This document shows positions 53,015 through 62,133 of a DNA stretch of 63,754 bases, piece by piece (the first letter of the stretch is position 1; every line of letters begins with the position of its first letter). The stretch comes from Lentisphaerae bacterium GWF2_45_14 (GTDB lineage Bacteria; Verrucomicrobiota; Lentisphaeria; Victivallales; GWF2-45-14), in NCBI GenBank assembly GCA_001804785.1, contig MHBG01000079.1, positions 1 to 63,754 of the forward strand, written 5' to 3'. Below the pieces are notes generated by a model that was not told the origin of the DNA, did no database searches, and was given only the letters and a program-made list of their open reading frames with translations. The position numbers and the translations under genes are program-made.

Positions 53015-54454
53015 ATGAATCCTTCAAAAGAGCGTAGAGTCTTATATCCCAAGCCGTCTTTTACGAGTTGGGGAGAAGGTACATTGCAATTGCCGCTACG
53101 GACAAAAGTTAAAATCGGAACCGGCAGCTCAAAGGCAACGCAGGAAGCGATGGAGGAGACCTGGCGCAATTTTTGTTACGGACAGGGTGTTTTAGAAATT
53201 ATAGAGGATGGCGGACTGCCGGTTCACAGTTTCTCAATAATTGGAGGGAATATACCGGATTTAAAGCAGGATTATTCTTTAAATGTCGACAGTAACGGAG
53301 TGGCTGGAATTGCCGTAAATGAAAAGAATCTGCTATATGCGTGGTTTACATTTCTTCAACTGCTGCATCCCAACAATAATACTCTTGAACTGGAAAATGT
53401 GCGATTGCCCCATGTTGAAATTGCCGACAGTCCTTCCCTTAAATTCAGGGGTATCCATTTTTGTGTTTTCCCTGAAACCTCATTGCCCATGTTGGAAAAG
53501 CTATTAAAATTAAGCGCATTTCTAAAGTTTTCACATATTGTAGTGGAATTTTGGGGGATGCTGAAATTAGATTCACGTCCAGAATTGGCTTGGCCTCAAG
53601 CCTTCGATAAGAAATCGGTCGCACATCTTCTGCGCACTATCCACAATATGGGCGCGGAAATAATACCGATGTTTAACCACCTGGGGCACGCCGCAGGTGC
53701 CAGATCGTTATGCGGTCGGCATACGATCCTGAATCAAAATCCCAAACTGGCTCCGCTCTTCGAATTTGATGGATGGACCTGGTGTCTTTCCAACCCCCAT
53801 ACTCATAAACTACTTAAGAATATTCGTACAGAACTGATTGAGTTCTTCGGAAGCATAAATAAAATGGATTATTTTTTTCTGGGATGTGATGAGGCATATT
53901 CTTTTGCGTCATGTGACGACTGTTCTGGTCATGAGCCCGGTCAGTTGCTGGCAGGGTATCTTAACACTATCAATGACGAACTTAAAGAACAGGGAATAAG
54001 ACCAATAATATGGGGGGATCAGCTGCTGGATCCTCAAAAATTCCCCAAGCCTTTCAGCGCCTTCGGAACAAAGACAAAAGGTGCCATAAAAATACTTTCC
54101 AGAGACTTTATAATTGCGGACTGGCAGTATAATATCTGCGACTCTCAAGAAGATTCTTTTAAGTTTTTTATGGATAACGGCTTTGAAGTAGTGCCCGCAC
54201 CATGGGACAATTATCATAATATTAAATCGCTCTGCGCATCCGCTAAGAAGCTTGAACTAAAAGGAGTATTGGCGACAACATGGAATAGTTTGGTCCAGCA
54301 TCCTTATATGCTGTGGAATAGCGCAAATGTGATGTGGGAATCCGAACCCAGCAAAGACTTTACATCTCATCTCAATAGTATTGCGATGAAATTGTGCGGA
54401 TTAAAATTAGATTATACAGAGGCCGGCTGGGGAACTAAGGAAGTTCATCTCTAA
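53015..54454 (+). CDS. GH20-like glycosidase, cytoplasmic
   Basis: This 479-residue protein has an N-terminal GH20b-like beta-alpha domain (about 20-135; NEKNLLYAWFTFLQLL). The GH20-type barrel follows, with the D-E pair at 292-293 in FFLGCDEAYSFASC and MFNHLGHAAGARSLCGRH in an earlier loop. The conserved glycine before DE is replaced by cysteine. No signal peptide is present. It shares GxDEAYxF with the enzyme at 30204 more than with the secreted one at 43516. Base composition is slightly more AT-rich than its neighbours. GGAG precedes the start. Confidence 0.78.
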   Translation: MNPSKERRVLYPKPSFTSWGEGTLQLPLRTKVKIGTGSSKATQEAMEETWRNFCYGQGVLEIIEDGGLPVHSFSIIGGNIPDLKQDYSLNVDSNGVAGIAVNEKNLLYAWFTFLQLLHPNNNTLELENVRLPHVEIADSPSLKFRGIHFCVFPETSLPMLEKLLKLSAFLKFSHIVVEFWGMLKLDSRPELAWPQAFDKKSVAHLLRTIHNMGAEIIPMFNHLGHAAGARSLCGRHTILNQNPKLAPLFEFDGWTWCLSNPHTHKLLKNIRTELIEFFGSINKMDYFFLGCDEAYSFASCDDCSGHEPGQLLAGYLNTINDELKEQGIRPIIWGDQLLDPQKFPKPFSAFGTKTKGAIKILSRDFIIADWQYNICDSQEDSFKFFMDNGFEVVPAPWDNYHNIKSLCASAKKLELKGVLATTWNSLVQHPYMLWNSANVMWESEPSKDFTSHLNSIAMKLCGLKLDYTEAGWGTKEVHL

Positions 54455-54543
54455 TCCAAAGTTTGAGATTATGTTCTTGCGGAAACTTTACAGTTAATTC
54501 TGGCGAAACGGCTTGATTTTTCACGGGGCTACGGTTAAAGTAG

Positions 54544-54559
54544 AACTGACTGGTCAGTT
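54544..54559. promoter_or_regulatory. TetR-type operator of the RND efflux operon
   Basis: AACTGAC at 54544-54550 and GTCAGTT at 54553-54559 are perfect inverted repeats separated by TG. The site ends 17 bp before the TetR gene start, in the position expected for autorepression. The palindrome type resembles operators of TetR proteins that control efflux pumps. Confidence 0.75.
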
Positions 54560-54576
54560 TTGTAAGGAGCCGTTTT

Positions 54577-55176
54577 ATGCCGCGAAAAGACAAAAGGGCG
54601 CAGATACTCGACGCCGCTGAAAAGCTGTTTAAGAACAAGCGTTATCACGAGATGACTCTAGACCTTGTGGCAAAAGAAGCTAAGGTCGGCAAGGGGACTA
54701 TATATCTGTATTTCAAAGACAAGGACGATCTTGTCTTCCAGCTGGCTCTGCGCGGACACGACGAGCTCTGCGAGCTTATCCGCAACTACACGAAACTGGA
54801 AGATATATCTTTTGACGAGCTGCTGGAAAAAGTCTGCAACGAAATAAGCCGTTTCTTTCTCGGGCGTCATGCGCTCTTCAGGGCGACAGGCGAACACGAA
54901 ATGCGTCTCAGCGCATTCAGGGAAAAGCGCCGGGAAGAATTCAACGTCCACAGGCGTAAACTGCAGTCGGCAATTGAAGAAATACTCGCCAAAGGTCCCG
55001 TGCGCAAGGATATCGAACTGAGCGTCCAGGCCAATTTCTTTCTCGGCATGATGCGGACAAGAGACCACATGTTCGGGGGCAATGAAACAGATATGCCGCC
55101 GATAAAGATGCTGGCGGATATTTTTATGAATGGTTTCGGGAAGAACTCAAACATGGTTTTTCCCGATAAAAAATAG
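54577..55176 (+). CDS. TetR-family regulator of the efflux operon
   Basis: The N-terminal helix-turn-helix is canonical (RAQILDAAEKLFKNKRYHEM, TLDLVAKEAKVGKGTIYLYF). The rest is a helical ligand-binding domain, 199 residues in total. It is the first gene of an operon with the RND adaptor and pump, 22 bp apart. A perfect palindrome sits just upstream. It most likely represses the pump until a ligand binds. Confidence 0.93.
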   Translation: MPRKDKRAQILDAAEKLFKNKRYHEMTLDLVAKEAKVGKGTIYLYFKDKDDLVFQLALRGHDELCELIRNYTKLEDISFDELLEKVCNEISRFFLGRHALFRATGEHEMRLSAFREKRREEFNVHRRKLQSAIEEILAKGPVRKDIELSVQANFFLGMMRTRDHMFGGNETDMPPIKMLADIFMNGFGKNSNMVFPDKK

Positions 55177-55198
55177 ATTATCTGAAATGGAGGATTGA

Positions 55199-56266
55199 AT
55201 GAGTGTGATAAAATTTATTTTAGTCTTGATGCTGAGCCTGGCACTCGCTTATGGAATATACTATTTCATGAACATGGCGGGAGCTAAAAAGCAGAGGAAA
55301 GAGCCGGGGGTTCCGCTGGTGGAACTTACCAAGGTCAGTAAGAAAAAATTTGAAGACCGCATCGAAGCAATCGGCACGGCCAACGCCAGAGAGTCTATAA
55401 ATGTTACGGCTTCCGTGACGGAGTTTGTGGACAAGATCCAATTCAAAGAAGGCGAGCGCGTCGAGAAAGATAAACTCCTTGTTTCACTCGAGCAGACCGC
55501 TGAACTTGCCGAACTTGCTGAGATCCGTTTACTTATGGAGGACGAGGCCCGCGAGTACAAAATAGCTCGGAAGCTCTACGATAAGAAGGTCGTCTCTCAA
55601 ACGGAATTCGACAAGCAGTCCTATGAGTTGAGGGCCGCCCAGGCGAGGCTTGACGCCGTTGAGGCAAGAATTAAAAAACGCCGGATAACGGCGCCGTTTT
55701 CAGGGTTTACAGGCATACGGCAGGTAAGCCCCGGCACGTTGATTACGGCAGGAACGATAATCACCACTCTCGACGATCTTTCCGTGATAAAACTATCCTT
55801 TACGGTACCGGAGACTTTTATCGCCGCGCTGAGGAGGGGAATGACTGTAGAGGCCGGATGCGCCGCATACCCTGATAAGAAGTTCAGCGGAAAGATCAGC
55901 ATTGTCGATTCAAGGGTTGATCCGGAGACGAGGGCGGTGACGGTTCAGGCGGAATTCGAGAATCCAAGCTATCTTATCAAGCCGGGAATGCTTATGAATA
56001 TAGAGATTATAAGTAATCCGAGGGAATCTATCTCCATCCCTGAAAAAGCACTGCTTTCCTACGGAGAAAAGCACTTCGTATATGTTGTCGGCAAAGACAT
56101 GACAGCGAAAAAGAGGATGATTGTAATAGGCTTCCGCAACTTCGGAAATATCGAGGTGAAAAGCGGACTGAAGGAAGGGGAGATGATAGTAACCGAGGGA
56201 CTTGACAAGGTGAATAACGAACAGCCTGTAAGAACTTCCTCTGAAGCGGGAGCGACGAAGTCATGA
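55199..56266 (+). CDS. RND efflux periplasmic adaptor (membrane fusion protein)
   Basis: An N-terminal membrane anchor (about residues 5-24) precedes a biotinyl-lipoyl-like half (SVTEFVDKIQFKEGERVEKD), a helical hairpin, and the returning half GFTGIRQVSPGTLITAGTI. The beta-barrel (TVPETFIAALRRGMTVEA) and membrane-proximal domains follow. The layout matches HlyD/AcrA-type adaptors at 355 residues. It bridges the inner-membrane pump with an outer-membrane channel. No TolC-like gene is present in the operon. Its stop overlaps the pump start by four bases. Confidence 0.93.
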   Translation: MSVIKFILVLMLSLALAYGIYYFMNMAGAKKQRKEPGVPLVELTKVSKKKFEDRIEAIGTANARESINVTASVTEFVDKIQFKEGERVEKDKLLVSLEQTAELAELAEIRLLMEDEAREYKIARKLYDKKVVSQTEFDKQSYELRAAQARLDAVEARIKKRRITAPFSGFTGIRQVSPGTLITAGTIITTLDDLSVIKLSFTVPETFIAALRRGMTVEAGCAAYPDKKFSGKISIVDSRVDPETRAVTVQAEFENPSYLIKPGMLMNIEIISNPRESISIPEKALLSYGEKHFVYVVGKDMTAKKRMIVIGFRNFGNIEVKSGLKEGEMIVTEGLDKVNNEQPVRTSSEAGATKS

Positions 56267-59200
56267 TACTTTCTGATGTTTCAGTCAAGCGTCCGGTTTT
56301 CGCGACGGTCATAAGTCTCCTGTTAATCGTTTTCGGGATAATATGCTACCAGCGGCTGCCCTTGCGCGAATATCCTGATATAGATTCTCCAATCGTTTCT
56401 ATCAAGACGGAATATACGGGGGCATCGGCGAACGTTGTTGAGACGAAGGTTACGCAGATAATAGAGGACAGCGTTTCGGGGATATCCGGGCTTAAGACAA
56501 TAGACTCCAGTAGCGAAGACGGAATGTCCAACGTTACGCTTGAGTTTAATACCAATGTGAACATTGAAGAGGCCGCGAACGACGTGAGGGACAAGGTCGG
56601 CCGGGTAAACTCGAGACTTCCGGCTGAGGCGGACTCTCCCAGGATATACAAGAGGGATACCGGCGGCATGTCCGTAATGTACATGAGCCTCTACCATCCC
56701 GATATGAGCACGATGCAGCTTACGGATTACGCCGACCGCAATCTCGTGGATATTTTTTCCGTTGTTGATGGTGTTTCTGAAGTGAGGGTATTCGGAGAAA
56801 AGCGTTATTCGATGCGTATATGGCTCGACCGCAAGGCGCTCGCCGCGCATAACCTCAGCTCTGCCGATGTCGAGGCAGCTCTTAAGTCGGAAAATATTGA
56901 GCTTCCTGCAGGGCGCCTCGAATCAAAGGACAGGGAATTTGTGATGCGGCTAGAGAGGCTCTATAAGACACCGGAAGAGTTCCGGAAACTTGTGCTTTTC
57001 GAGGGCAAGGACGGGCATCTTGTCCGGCTTGGCGATGTCGCGAAAATCGAAGTAGGCCCCGCAAGCACGCGCGACATGTTCAGTGCCGATGGCAATAATG
57101 CCATAGCCATTGGAATTAACAAGCAGTCCAAAGCTAATACTCTGAACGTGATAAATAAGATAAAAGAGATGCTTCCCGGAGTACGCAAGACGCTTCCGAA
57201 GGGAATGATGCTGGAAATCTGCAAGGACGACTCTGTTTTTATCCAGTCTGCCGTGGATGAAGTTTATTTTTCACTGATTATTTCGGGAATCCTTGTGTTC
57301 GGAATAATTTATTTATTTTTGGGCAGTTTCCGTGCCGCAATTGTTCCGGCTGTGACTGTTCCCATTTCGCTGATATCCTCATTCATAGTCCTCTATTTTC
57401 TTGGATATTCTGTAAATCTTCTCACGCTCCTGGCGCTGGTCCTTGCGATAGGGCTTGTCGTTGACGACTCGATCGTGGTGCTGGAGAATATTCATCGCCG
57501 TGTCGAGTCGGGTGAACCGCCGCTGCTCGCGGCCTTCAACGGCGCGCGCGAAGTTGGTTTTGCCGTTGTGGCGACAACGCTCGTATTGGTGGCCGTTTTC
57601 ATGCCAATTTGTCTTCTCGAAGGCGATACCGGAAAACTTTTCAGCGAATTCGCGGTCGCCATTGTCTCCGCGGTATGTTTTTCAAGCCTTGTCGCGCTTA
57701 CCCTTTCCCCTGTCATGTGTTCACGGCTTCTCAAGTCCAAAGACAAGGACAACTGGTTTGCCAAGCTCGATGAGAAAGCCATGGGCGGCATAGAGGTTTA
57801 TTACGAAAGGCTGCTCAGAAAAATTGCCAAGCACCCACTAATCTGCACGGCCATATTTATCCTTTTCTGCGGACTCGGCGCAGGTCTGCTTAACACGGTT
57901 CCTTCAGAGTTTGAGCCGGAGGAGGACAGGTCGGTTATAATCCTCAATATGAAAGCACCTGAAGGCACTGGCCTCAATAAAACAATTTCCTACATGGATG
58001 AGGTAAAGAAAACCCCGATGGCTCTTCTGGAAGACGGAACCGCCAGAAATGTCCTCATAAGAGTCCCCGCCAGTCATAATGAACTTGGCGCGGTAAATAA
58101 CGGGCTCGTCATTATACCCTTGGCATACTGGGACAAACGCAAAACCCCGGCAAAGGATATCATCGGCCGCCTCTATGCCGACACCGCTAATATTCCCGGT
58201 GTCAGGGTTTTCGCATTTCAGCCGTCGGGAATAAGCTCCTTTAACGGACAGCCCGTTCAGTTTGTAATCGGAGGGCCGACCTATGAGAAGCTAATCAAAT
58301 GGCGTGATAAAATTCTGGGAAAAGCTAAAAACTATCCGGGATTGCTCGGGGTAGACTCCGATTACAAGGAGACCATGCCGCAGAACCGCATTGTCATAGA
58401 CCGCGAACGCGCAAACAAGCTCGGCGTTCCCGCTCAGGTCATTGGCTCAACTCTAGAAACAATGCTCGGCTCAAAACAGGTAACCACCTATACCGACAAC
58501 GGAGAAGAGTATGATGTTATCCTCCAGGGGAAAGATGAGGATAGACGGACCCCCACGGATATGCGGAACATTTATGTGCGTTCTTTGCGAACAGGAAAAC
58601 TCCATCCCCTTTCAAATTTGGTGAAAATCGTCGAAAAGGCTGACTCCGGAACCCTCAAACGCTATAATCGCGTGAGAAGCATAACTATTTCCGCAAGCGT
58701 AGCACCGGGTCATACGCTTGGCGAGTGTCTTAAGTTTATGGAGGATACCGTGCGGCAGGAACTTCCGCAGGACGCCAAGATTAACTACAAAGGAATGTCT
58801 AAGGATTTCAAGGAGTCCTCATCTTCTATGGTCTTTGTTTTTGTTTTGGCAATCGTGGTCGTTTTTCTTGTGCTTGCCGCGCAGTTCGAAAGCTATGCAA
58901 GCCCCTTTGTCATCATGCTGACCGTTCCGCTGGGACTTCTCGGCGCGCTGGCCGGGCTTAAACTATTCGGCGCGACTTTGAACATCTACAGCCAGATAGG
59001 GCTCATAATGCTTATCGGGCTTGCCGCCAAAAACGGTATATTGATTGTGGAATTCGCCAATCAGCTCCGTGACCGCGGCATGGAATTTGCCGAGGCCGTC
59101 TTTGAGGCGTCGCGTTTGCGCTTGCGGCCGATTGCCATGACGGGACTTTCAACCGCCATCGGCGCGCTGCCTCTGCTTTTCGCGAGCGGGGCCGGCAAAG

Positions 59201-59361
59201 AAAGTCGTATCTGCCTAGGCGCTGTAATCTTTTTTGGAACCACGGCGGCTTGTTTGCTCACGGCGATAGTTGTGCCCGTCGGCTATCTTTATCTTTCGAA
59301 GAGAAGCGGGACTCCCCGCAAAAATGAGCGAAAGCTTGAAGAACTGGCTGCCGGTAAATGA
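56263..59361 (+). CDS. RND efflux pump, inner-membrane transporter
   Basis: This 1032-residue AcrB/MexB-family proton-driven transporter begins LSDVSVKRPVFATVISLLLI. It has two large periplasmic loops and twelve membrane helices. The proton-relay DD pair is in helix 4 (AIGLVVDDSIVVLEN near residue 405). A helix 10 lysine is in LIGLAAKNGILIVEF. The length and layout are complete. The substrate range is unknown. It closes the tetR-adaptor-pump operon. Confidence 0.96.
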   Translation: MILSDVSVKRPVFATVISLLLIVFGIICYQRLPLREYPDIDSPIVSIKTEYTGASANVVETKVTQIIEDSVSGISGLKTIDSSSEDGMSNVTLEFNTNVNIEEAANDVRDKVGRVNSRLPAEADSPRIYKRDTGGMSVMYMSLYHPDMSTMQLTDYADRNLVDIFSVVDGVSEVRVFGEKRYSMRIWLDRKALAAHNLSSADVEAALKSENIELPAGRLESKDREFVMRLERLYKTPEEFRKLVLFEGKDGHLVRLGDVAKIEVGPASTRDMFSADGNNAIAIGINKQSKANTLNVINKIKEMLPGVRKTLPKGMMLEICKDDSVFIQSAVDEVYFSLIISGILVFGIIYLFLGSFRAAIVPAVTVPISLISSFIVLYFLGYSVNLLTLLALVLAIGLVVDDSIVVLENIHRRVESGEPPLLAAFNGAREVGFAVVATTLVLVAVFMPICLLEGDTGKLFSEFAVAIVSAVCFSSLVALTLSPVMCSRLLKSKDKDNWFAKLDEKAMGGIEVYYERLLRKIAKHPLICTAIFILFCGLGAGLLNTVPSEFEPEEDRSVIILNMKAPEGTGLNKTISYMDEVKKTPMALLEDGTARNVLIRVPASHNELGAVNNGLVIIPLAYWDKRKTPAKDIIGRLYADTANIPGVRVFAFQPSGISSFNGQPVQFVIGGPTYEKLIKWRDKILGKAKNYPGLLGVDSDYKETMPQNRIVIDRERANKLGVPAQVIGSTLETMLGSKQVTTYTDNGEEYDVILQGKDEDRRTPTDMRNIYVRSLRTGKLHPLSNLVKIVEKADSGTLKRYNRVRSITISASVAPGHTLGECLKFMEDTVRQELPQDAKINYKGMSKDFKESSSSMVFVFVLAIVVVFLVLAAQFESYASPFVIMLTVPLGLLGALAGLKLFGATLNIYSQIGLIMLIGLAAKNGILIVEFANQLRDRGMEFAEAVFEASRLRLRPIAMTGLSTAIGALPLLFASGAGKESRICLGAVIFFGTTAACLLTAIVVPVGYLYLSKRSGTPRKNERKLEELAAGK

Positions 59362-59428
59362 ACAAAACTCAACTCGTCCACGTTTGTCGGTATTGACGAA
59401 GTGTCGGGCGAGGCCTGAAGACCAGTGG

Positions 59429-59779
59429 TCAGTAGCTTGAGATTACGGCAAGGACTTCAAGGTCTTCTTCACCAGGATTTCTTATTGAGTGGCCTGCTCC
59501 GTTACCGGTCAGGATTGTTTCGCCTGTTTTAAGTATGACGGTTTTTCCATTATCGTCCGCCTCGGCTGTTCCCTTAAGTATGACGAAGACTTCCTCTTCG
59601 TTCTCGTGATTGTGGAAACCTATTGACGAGCCCGGAGCAAGGGTAAGTTTCGCGAAAAGGCGGGTATTTGCCCTGAGTTCGGTGCCGGGACTCCAGAAAT
59701 GTTCAATCTTGACAGAGCCCTCGCCGCCTCTCATTTTTTCTCTAATCTCGGATTTGTAGTCGGCAGTTTTTTTTATCAT
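59429..59779 (-). CDS. Single-domain cupin protein
   Basis: This small cupin of 116 residues has metal-binding motif 1, GFHNHENEEEVFVILKG (two His and a Glu), and motif 2, GAGHSIRNPG. Such proteins range from sugar isomerases to sensors, and no substrate can be assigned. It is a lone minus-strand gene, convergent with the RND pump and 99 bp downstream of the activase gene. Confidence 0.85.
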   Translation of the reverse strand: MIKKTADYKSEIREKMRGGEGSVKIEHFWSPGTELRANTRLFAKLTLAPGSSIGFHNHENEEEVFVILKGTAEADDNGKTVILKTGETILTGNGAGHSIRNPGEEDLEVLAVISSY

Positions 59780-59878
59780 AACAAGTAATCCCTTTTATAA
59801 TTTAAACTTGCGAAATTTAAACTCTTTAAAAGTCTGCGTCAGCAAACAGCTTTGTGCAGGCTCGGCCTGCCAGTTACT

Positions 59879-61951
59879 TCACGCTCCGCTTATCTTGCCG
59901 AAAATATTGCCGTACTTTTTCTCGTTGAGCGCTTCCACGTAGGCGCTTATTTTTGTGAAGGTACTACACGGATCTATGGTCTGGTCCATGCAGTCGCCGT
60001 CAAGAAGCAGAAGCGGCAGGTGAACCTTCTTAAGCTCTTCGCGGAGATGCTTTACGAATGCGCTGTCGGCTAGCGAACATCTGCCGAACCCGTGATTGTA
60101 GAGTATGCAGCCGTTGAATTTGCCGAGAATTGAATTTTCACGTATGTAGTTTACTCTCAGTGCGGGGTCGAGGAAGCCTACGGTGAGAAGTTTTCGCGCG
60201 AGCGACCTGTACGGATCGCTGACATCGAGCGGTTCCCAGTTGACGAAGTTGGTTTCTTCGAAGACGATAGGTGCCTTGCATTCGCATTCTATGTAGTCGA
60301 GAACTCTGGTGTCGTAGAATGGCGGCAGGTGCAGCCAGAGTATTCTGTGGGTATCGTCAATCTTCACCCTGTCCCCGATTATTTCCTGCTGCGCCAGCAG
60401 GTCTTTATAAAACTGGTCCTGCATTGCGATGAGTTCTTCTCTTCCCCAAAGCTGAGAGAAGAGTACCGAGTTATAGACTGCCCAGCCACCTCTTATGAGG
60501 GGCGGATTGTTGTAGCGAAGTTCGTTGCATTTCGAGGTTATTGCCTGTGCCTGATTTGAGAATTCGCAGGCCTCTATGAGTTTGCTCTTTTCAAGCTTGA
60601 TGTCGAGCGCCTTTTCCATGCGGTCAACGGCTTCTTCGAGGCCGGCGGCGATTATTTCCACAGCGTTTTTGTCATGATAGGCCGGTGTTGGGAGCGAATA
60701 AAACTTATCGGTGAATCCGTAAGTCCTTGAAAGGTCGTGGAAAATCCTTTCGCCCTGCTGGCATGGTTGAGAAGTGGATACCGCGAAATCGGGCTTCGGC
60801 AGTTTTGCTCCTTCAAGCACTCGGAGAAAGGAACAGGTTTCTGCGGAGAAACCCTTGTATGCCGCGATGTCGAAGTATTTTTTAATCTTCCTTGAGTTTC
60901 TGGCGAAGAGAGCGGCATAGGTCTCCAGTGTGAGCATCTTGAGGCCCATCGCGTTGAGTATCTCTGTCGGGAAGAAGAGATTTCTCCAGACGAGCGGGCC
61001 TTTTGCCTTGCCGAAGAATTCCTTCCTCGTATGCTGGGCGCGTATTGAAATTGACTTGAATTTGTCTTTTTCAAATTTGATGTCGGTAGTCGTTAGATTG
61101 TTTTTTATTGATGAAAATTCGAGGGCCAGTACCGCCGCGCCAAGTGCGCCCATGACGGAATGAAATTCAGGGATGATTATATTGTTGCCCGTGATTTCCT
61201 TGAGGTAGTAAGCTACTGCCCTGTTGTAGGCCACGCCACCCTGGAATATAATATCACCTTCATAGTTAAAAAGTAGCTCGCCGACACCGGAGATGATTGT
61301 CCTTGCCTGTGCGCGGCACGCGCCGCCGATTACCTGTCCCAGCGGGTAGCGATTTTTGAACTTATTTATAGAAGTAGCGCTAAGTACCGCGCATACGGAT
61401 GAGAATTCCAGTTCGGAATCATAATTGACTTTTTCCGCAAGCTCTTCGACGGGAATGCCGAGTTTTACCGCCACGCTGTCGAGAAACGCTCCCGTACCCG
61501 CCGCACAGATCCCGCTCATCTTTGAGGTCCACATCTGCATGTCTTCGTTATAGATCATTGCCTTGCTGTCCTGTCCGCCGACATCGAGAATTGCCTTGCA
61601 GTTGGGATAGTAGTGCTTTGCTCCCGCGACATGAGCGGAAACTTCGCTGACTTTGAAATCGTAGTTGATGAACTTGCTTGTGTCCTCGACAATCTGGCTT
61701 CCTGTGACAACTGTGCAGGTCATATCCTCAAGTTTGAAATTAGCCGAGTTCAGGAAATCATCGATGATTTTTTTGACTGCGCCCATGTTGCACATTCCGC
61801 ATCCACCGCATCGGCCGAAACACGTTACCTTTGCTGACGCGACCGGTTTTGTCCTCTGGTAGATCGAGTGAAGGACTTTGCCGTCGTGCCCCATTATCAC
61901 TGCCTTAATTGTCGTTGACCCGATATCGATTCCCAAAAATTGTTTTTTCAT
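59879..61951 (-). CDS. Fused 2-hydroxyacyl-CoA dehydratase activase/HgdB-like protein
   Basis: The N-terminal ASKHA domain (about residues 1-275) is of the HgdC/BadF type: FLGIDIGSTTIKAVIM, DVGGQDSKAM, and the bridging [4Fe-4S] cysteines C149 (SGICAAGTGAF) and C187 (SSVCAVLSATS). The C-terminal half (about 310-680) resembles HgdB/DUF2229-type components, with FFPTEILNAMGLKML and CILYNHGFGRCSLAD. A CX3CX2CX2C motif (C44, C48, C51, C54) is inserted near the N-terminus and is not in the classic activase. Such ATPases drive low-potential electron transfer. The substrate is unknown. Confidence 0.83.
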   Translation of the reverse strand: MKKQFLGIDIGSTTIKAVIMGHDGKVLHSIYQRTKPVASAKVTCFGRCGGCGMCNMGAVKKIIDDFLNSANFKLEDMTCTVVTGSQIVEDTSKFINYDFKVSEVSAHVAGAKHYYPNCKAILDVGGQDSKAMIYNEDMQMWTSKMSGICAAGTGAFLDSVAVKLGIPVEELAEKVNYDSELEFSSVCAVLSATSINKFKNRYPLGQVIGGACRAQARTIISGVGELLFNYEGDIIFQGGVAYNRAVAYYLKEITGNNIIIPEFHSVMGALGAAVLALEFSSIKNNLTTTDIKFEKDKFKSISIRAQHTRKEFFGKAKGPLVWRNLFFPTEILNAMGLKMLTLETYAALFARNSRKIKKYFDIAAYKGFSAETCSFLRVLEGAKLPKPDFAVSTSQPCQQGERIFHDLSRTYGFTDKFYSLPTPAYHDKNAVEIIAAGLEEAVDRMEKALDIKLEKSKLIEACEFSNQAQAITSKCNELRYNNPPLIRGGWAVYNSVLFSQLWGREELIAMQDQFYKDLLAQQEIIGDRVKIDDTHRILWLHLPPFYDTRVLDYIECECKAPIVFEETNFVNWEPLDVSDPYRSLARKLLTVGFLDPALRVNYIRENSILGKFNGCILYNHGFGRCSLADSAFVKHLREELKKVHLPLLLLDGDCMDQTIDPCSTFTKISAYVEALNEKKYGNIFGKISGA

Positions 61952-62133
61952 TTACACTCACAAATTGGATAACGTTAAAAAAAGATGAACAACCGAGTCT
62001 TTAATGTAGTCGCGTATGCGGGCTTTTTCTAATGGCTCTATGAAATATTATTTATTGTGTTTTCATGTAGGGATATCTGCTGCCGATGAACCTTATTTCA
62101 GGCGTGGGGGCCCCTGTATTTGCCGCCGAAGGT

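Noticed and set aside
59420-59430. GACCAGTGGTC palindrome between the RND pump and the cupin gene as a second TetR operator
   Set aside because: It lies downstream of the operon in a convergent gap, differs from the true operator spacing and has no promoter next to it.
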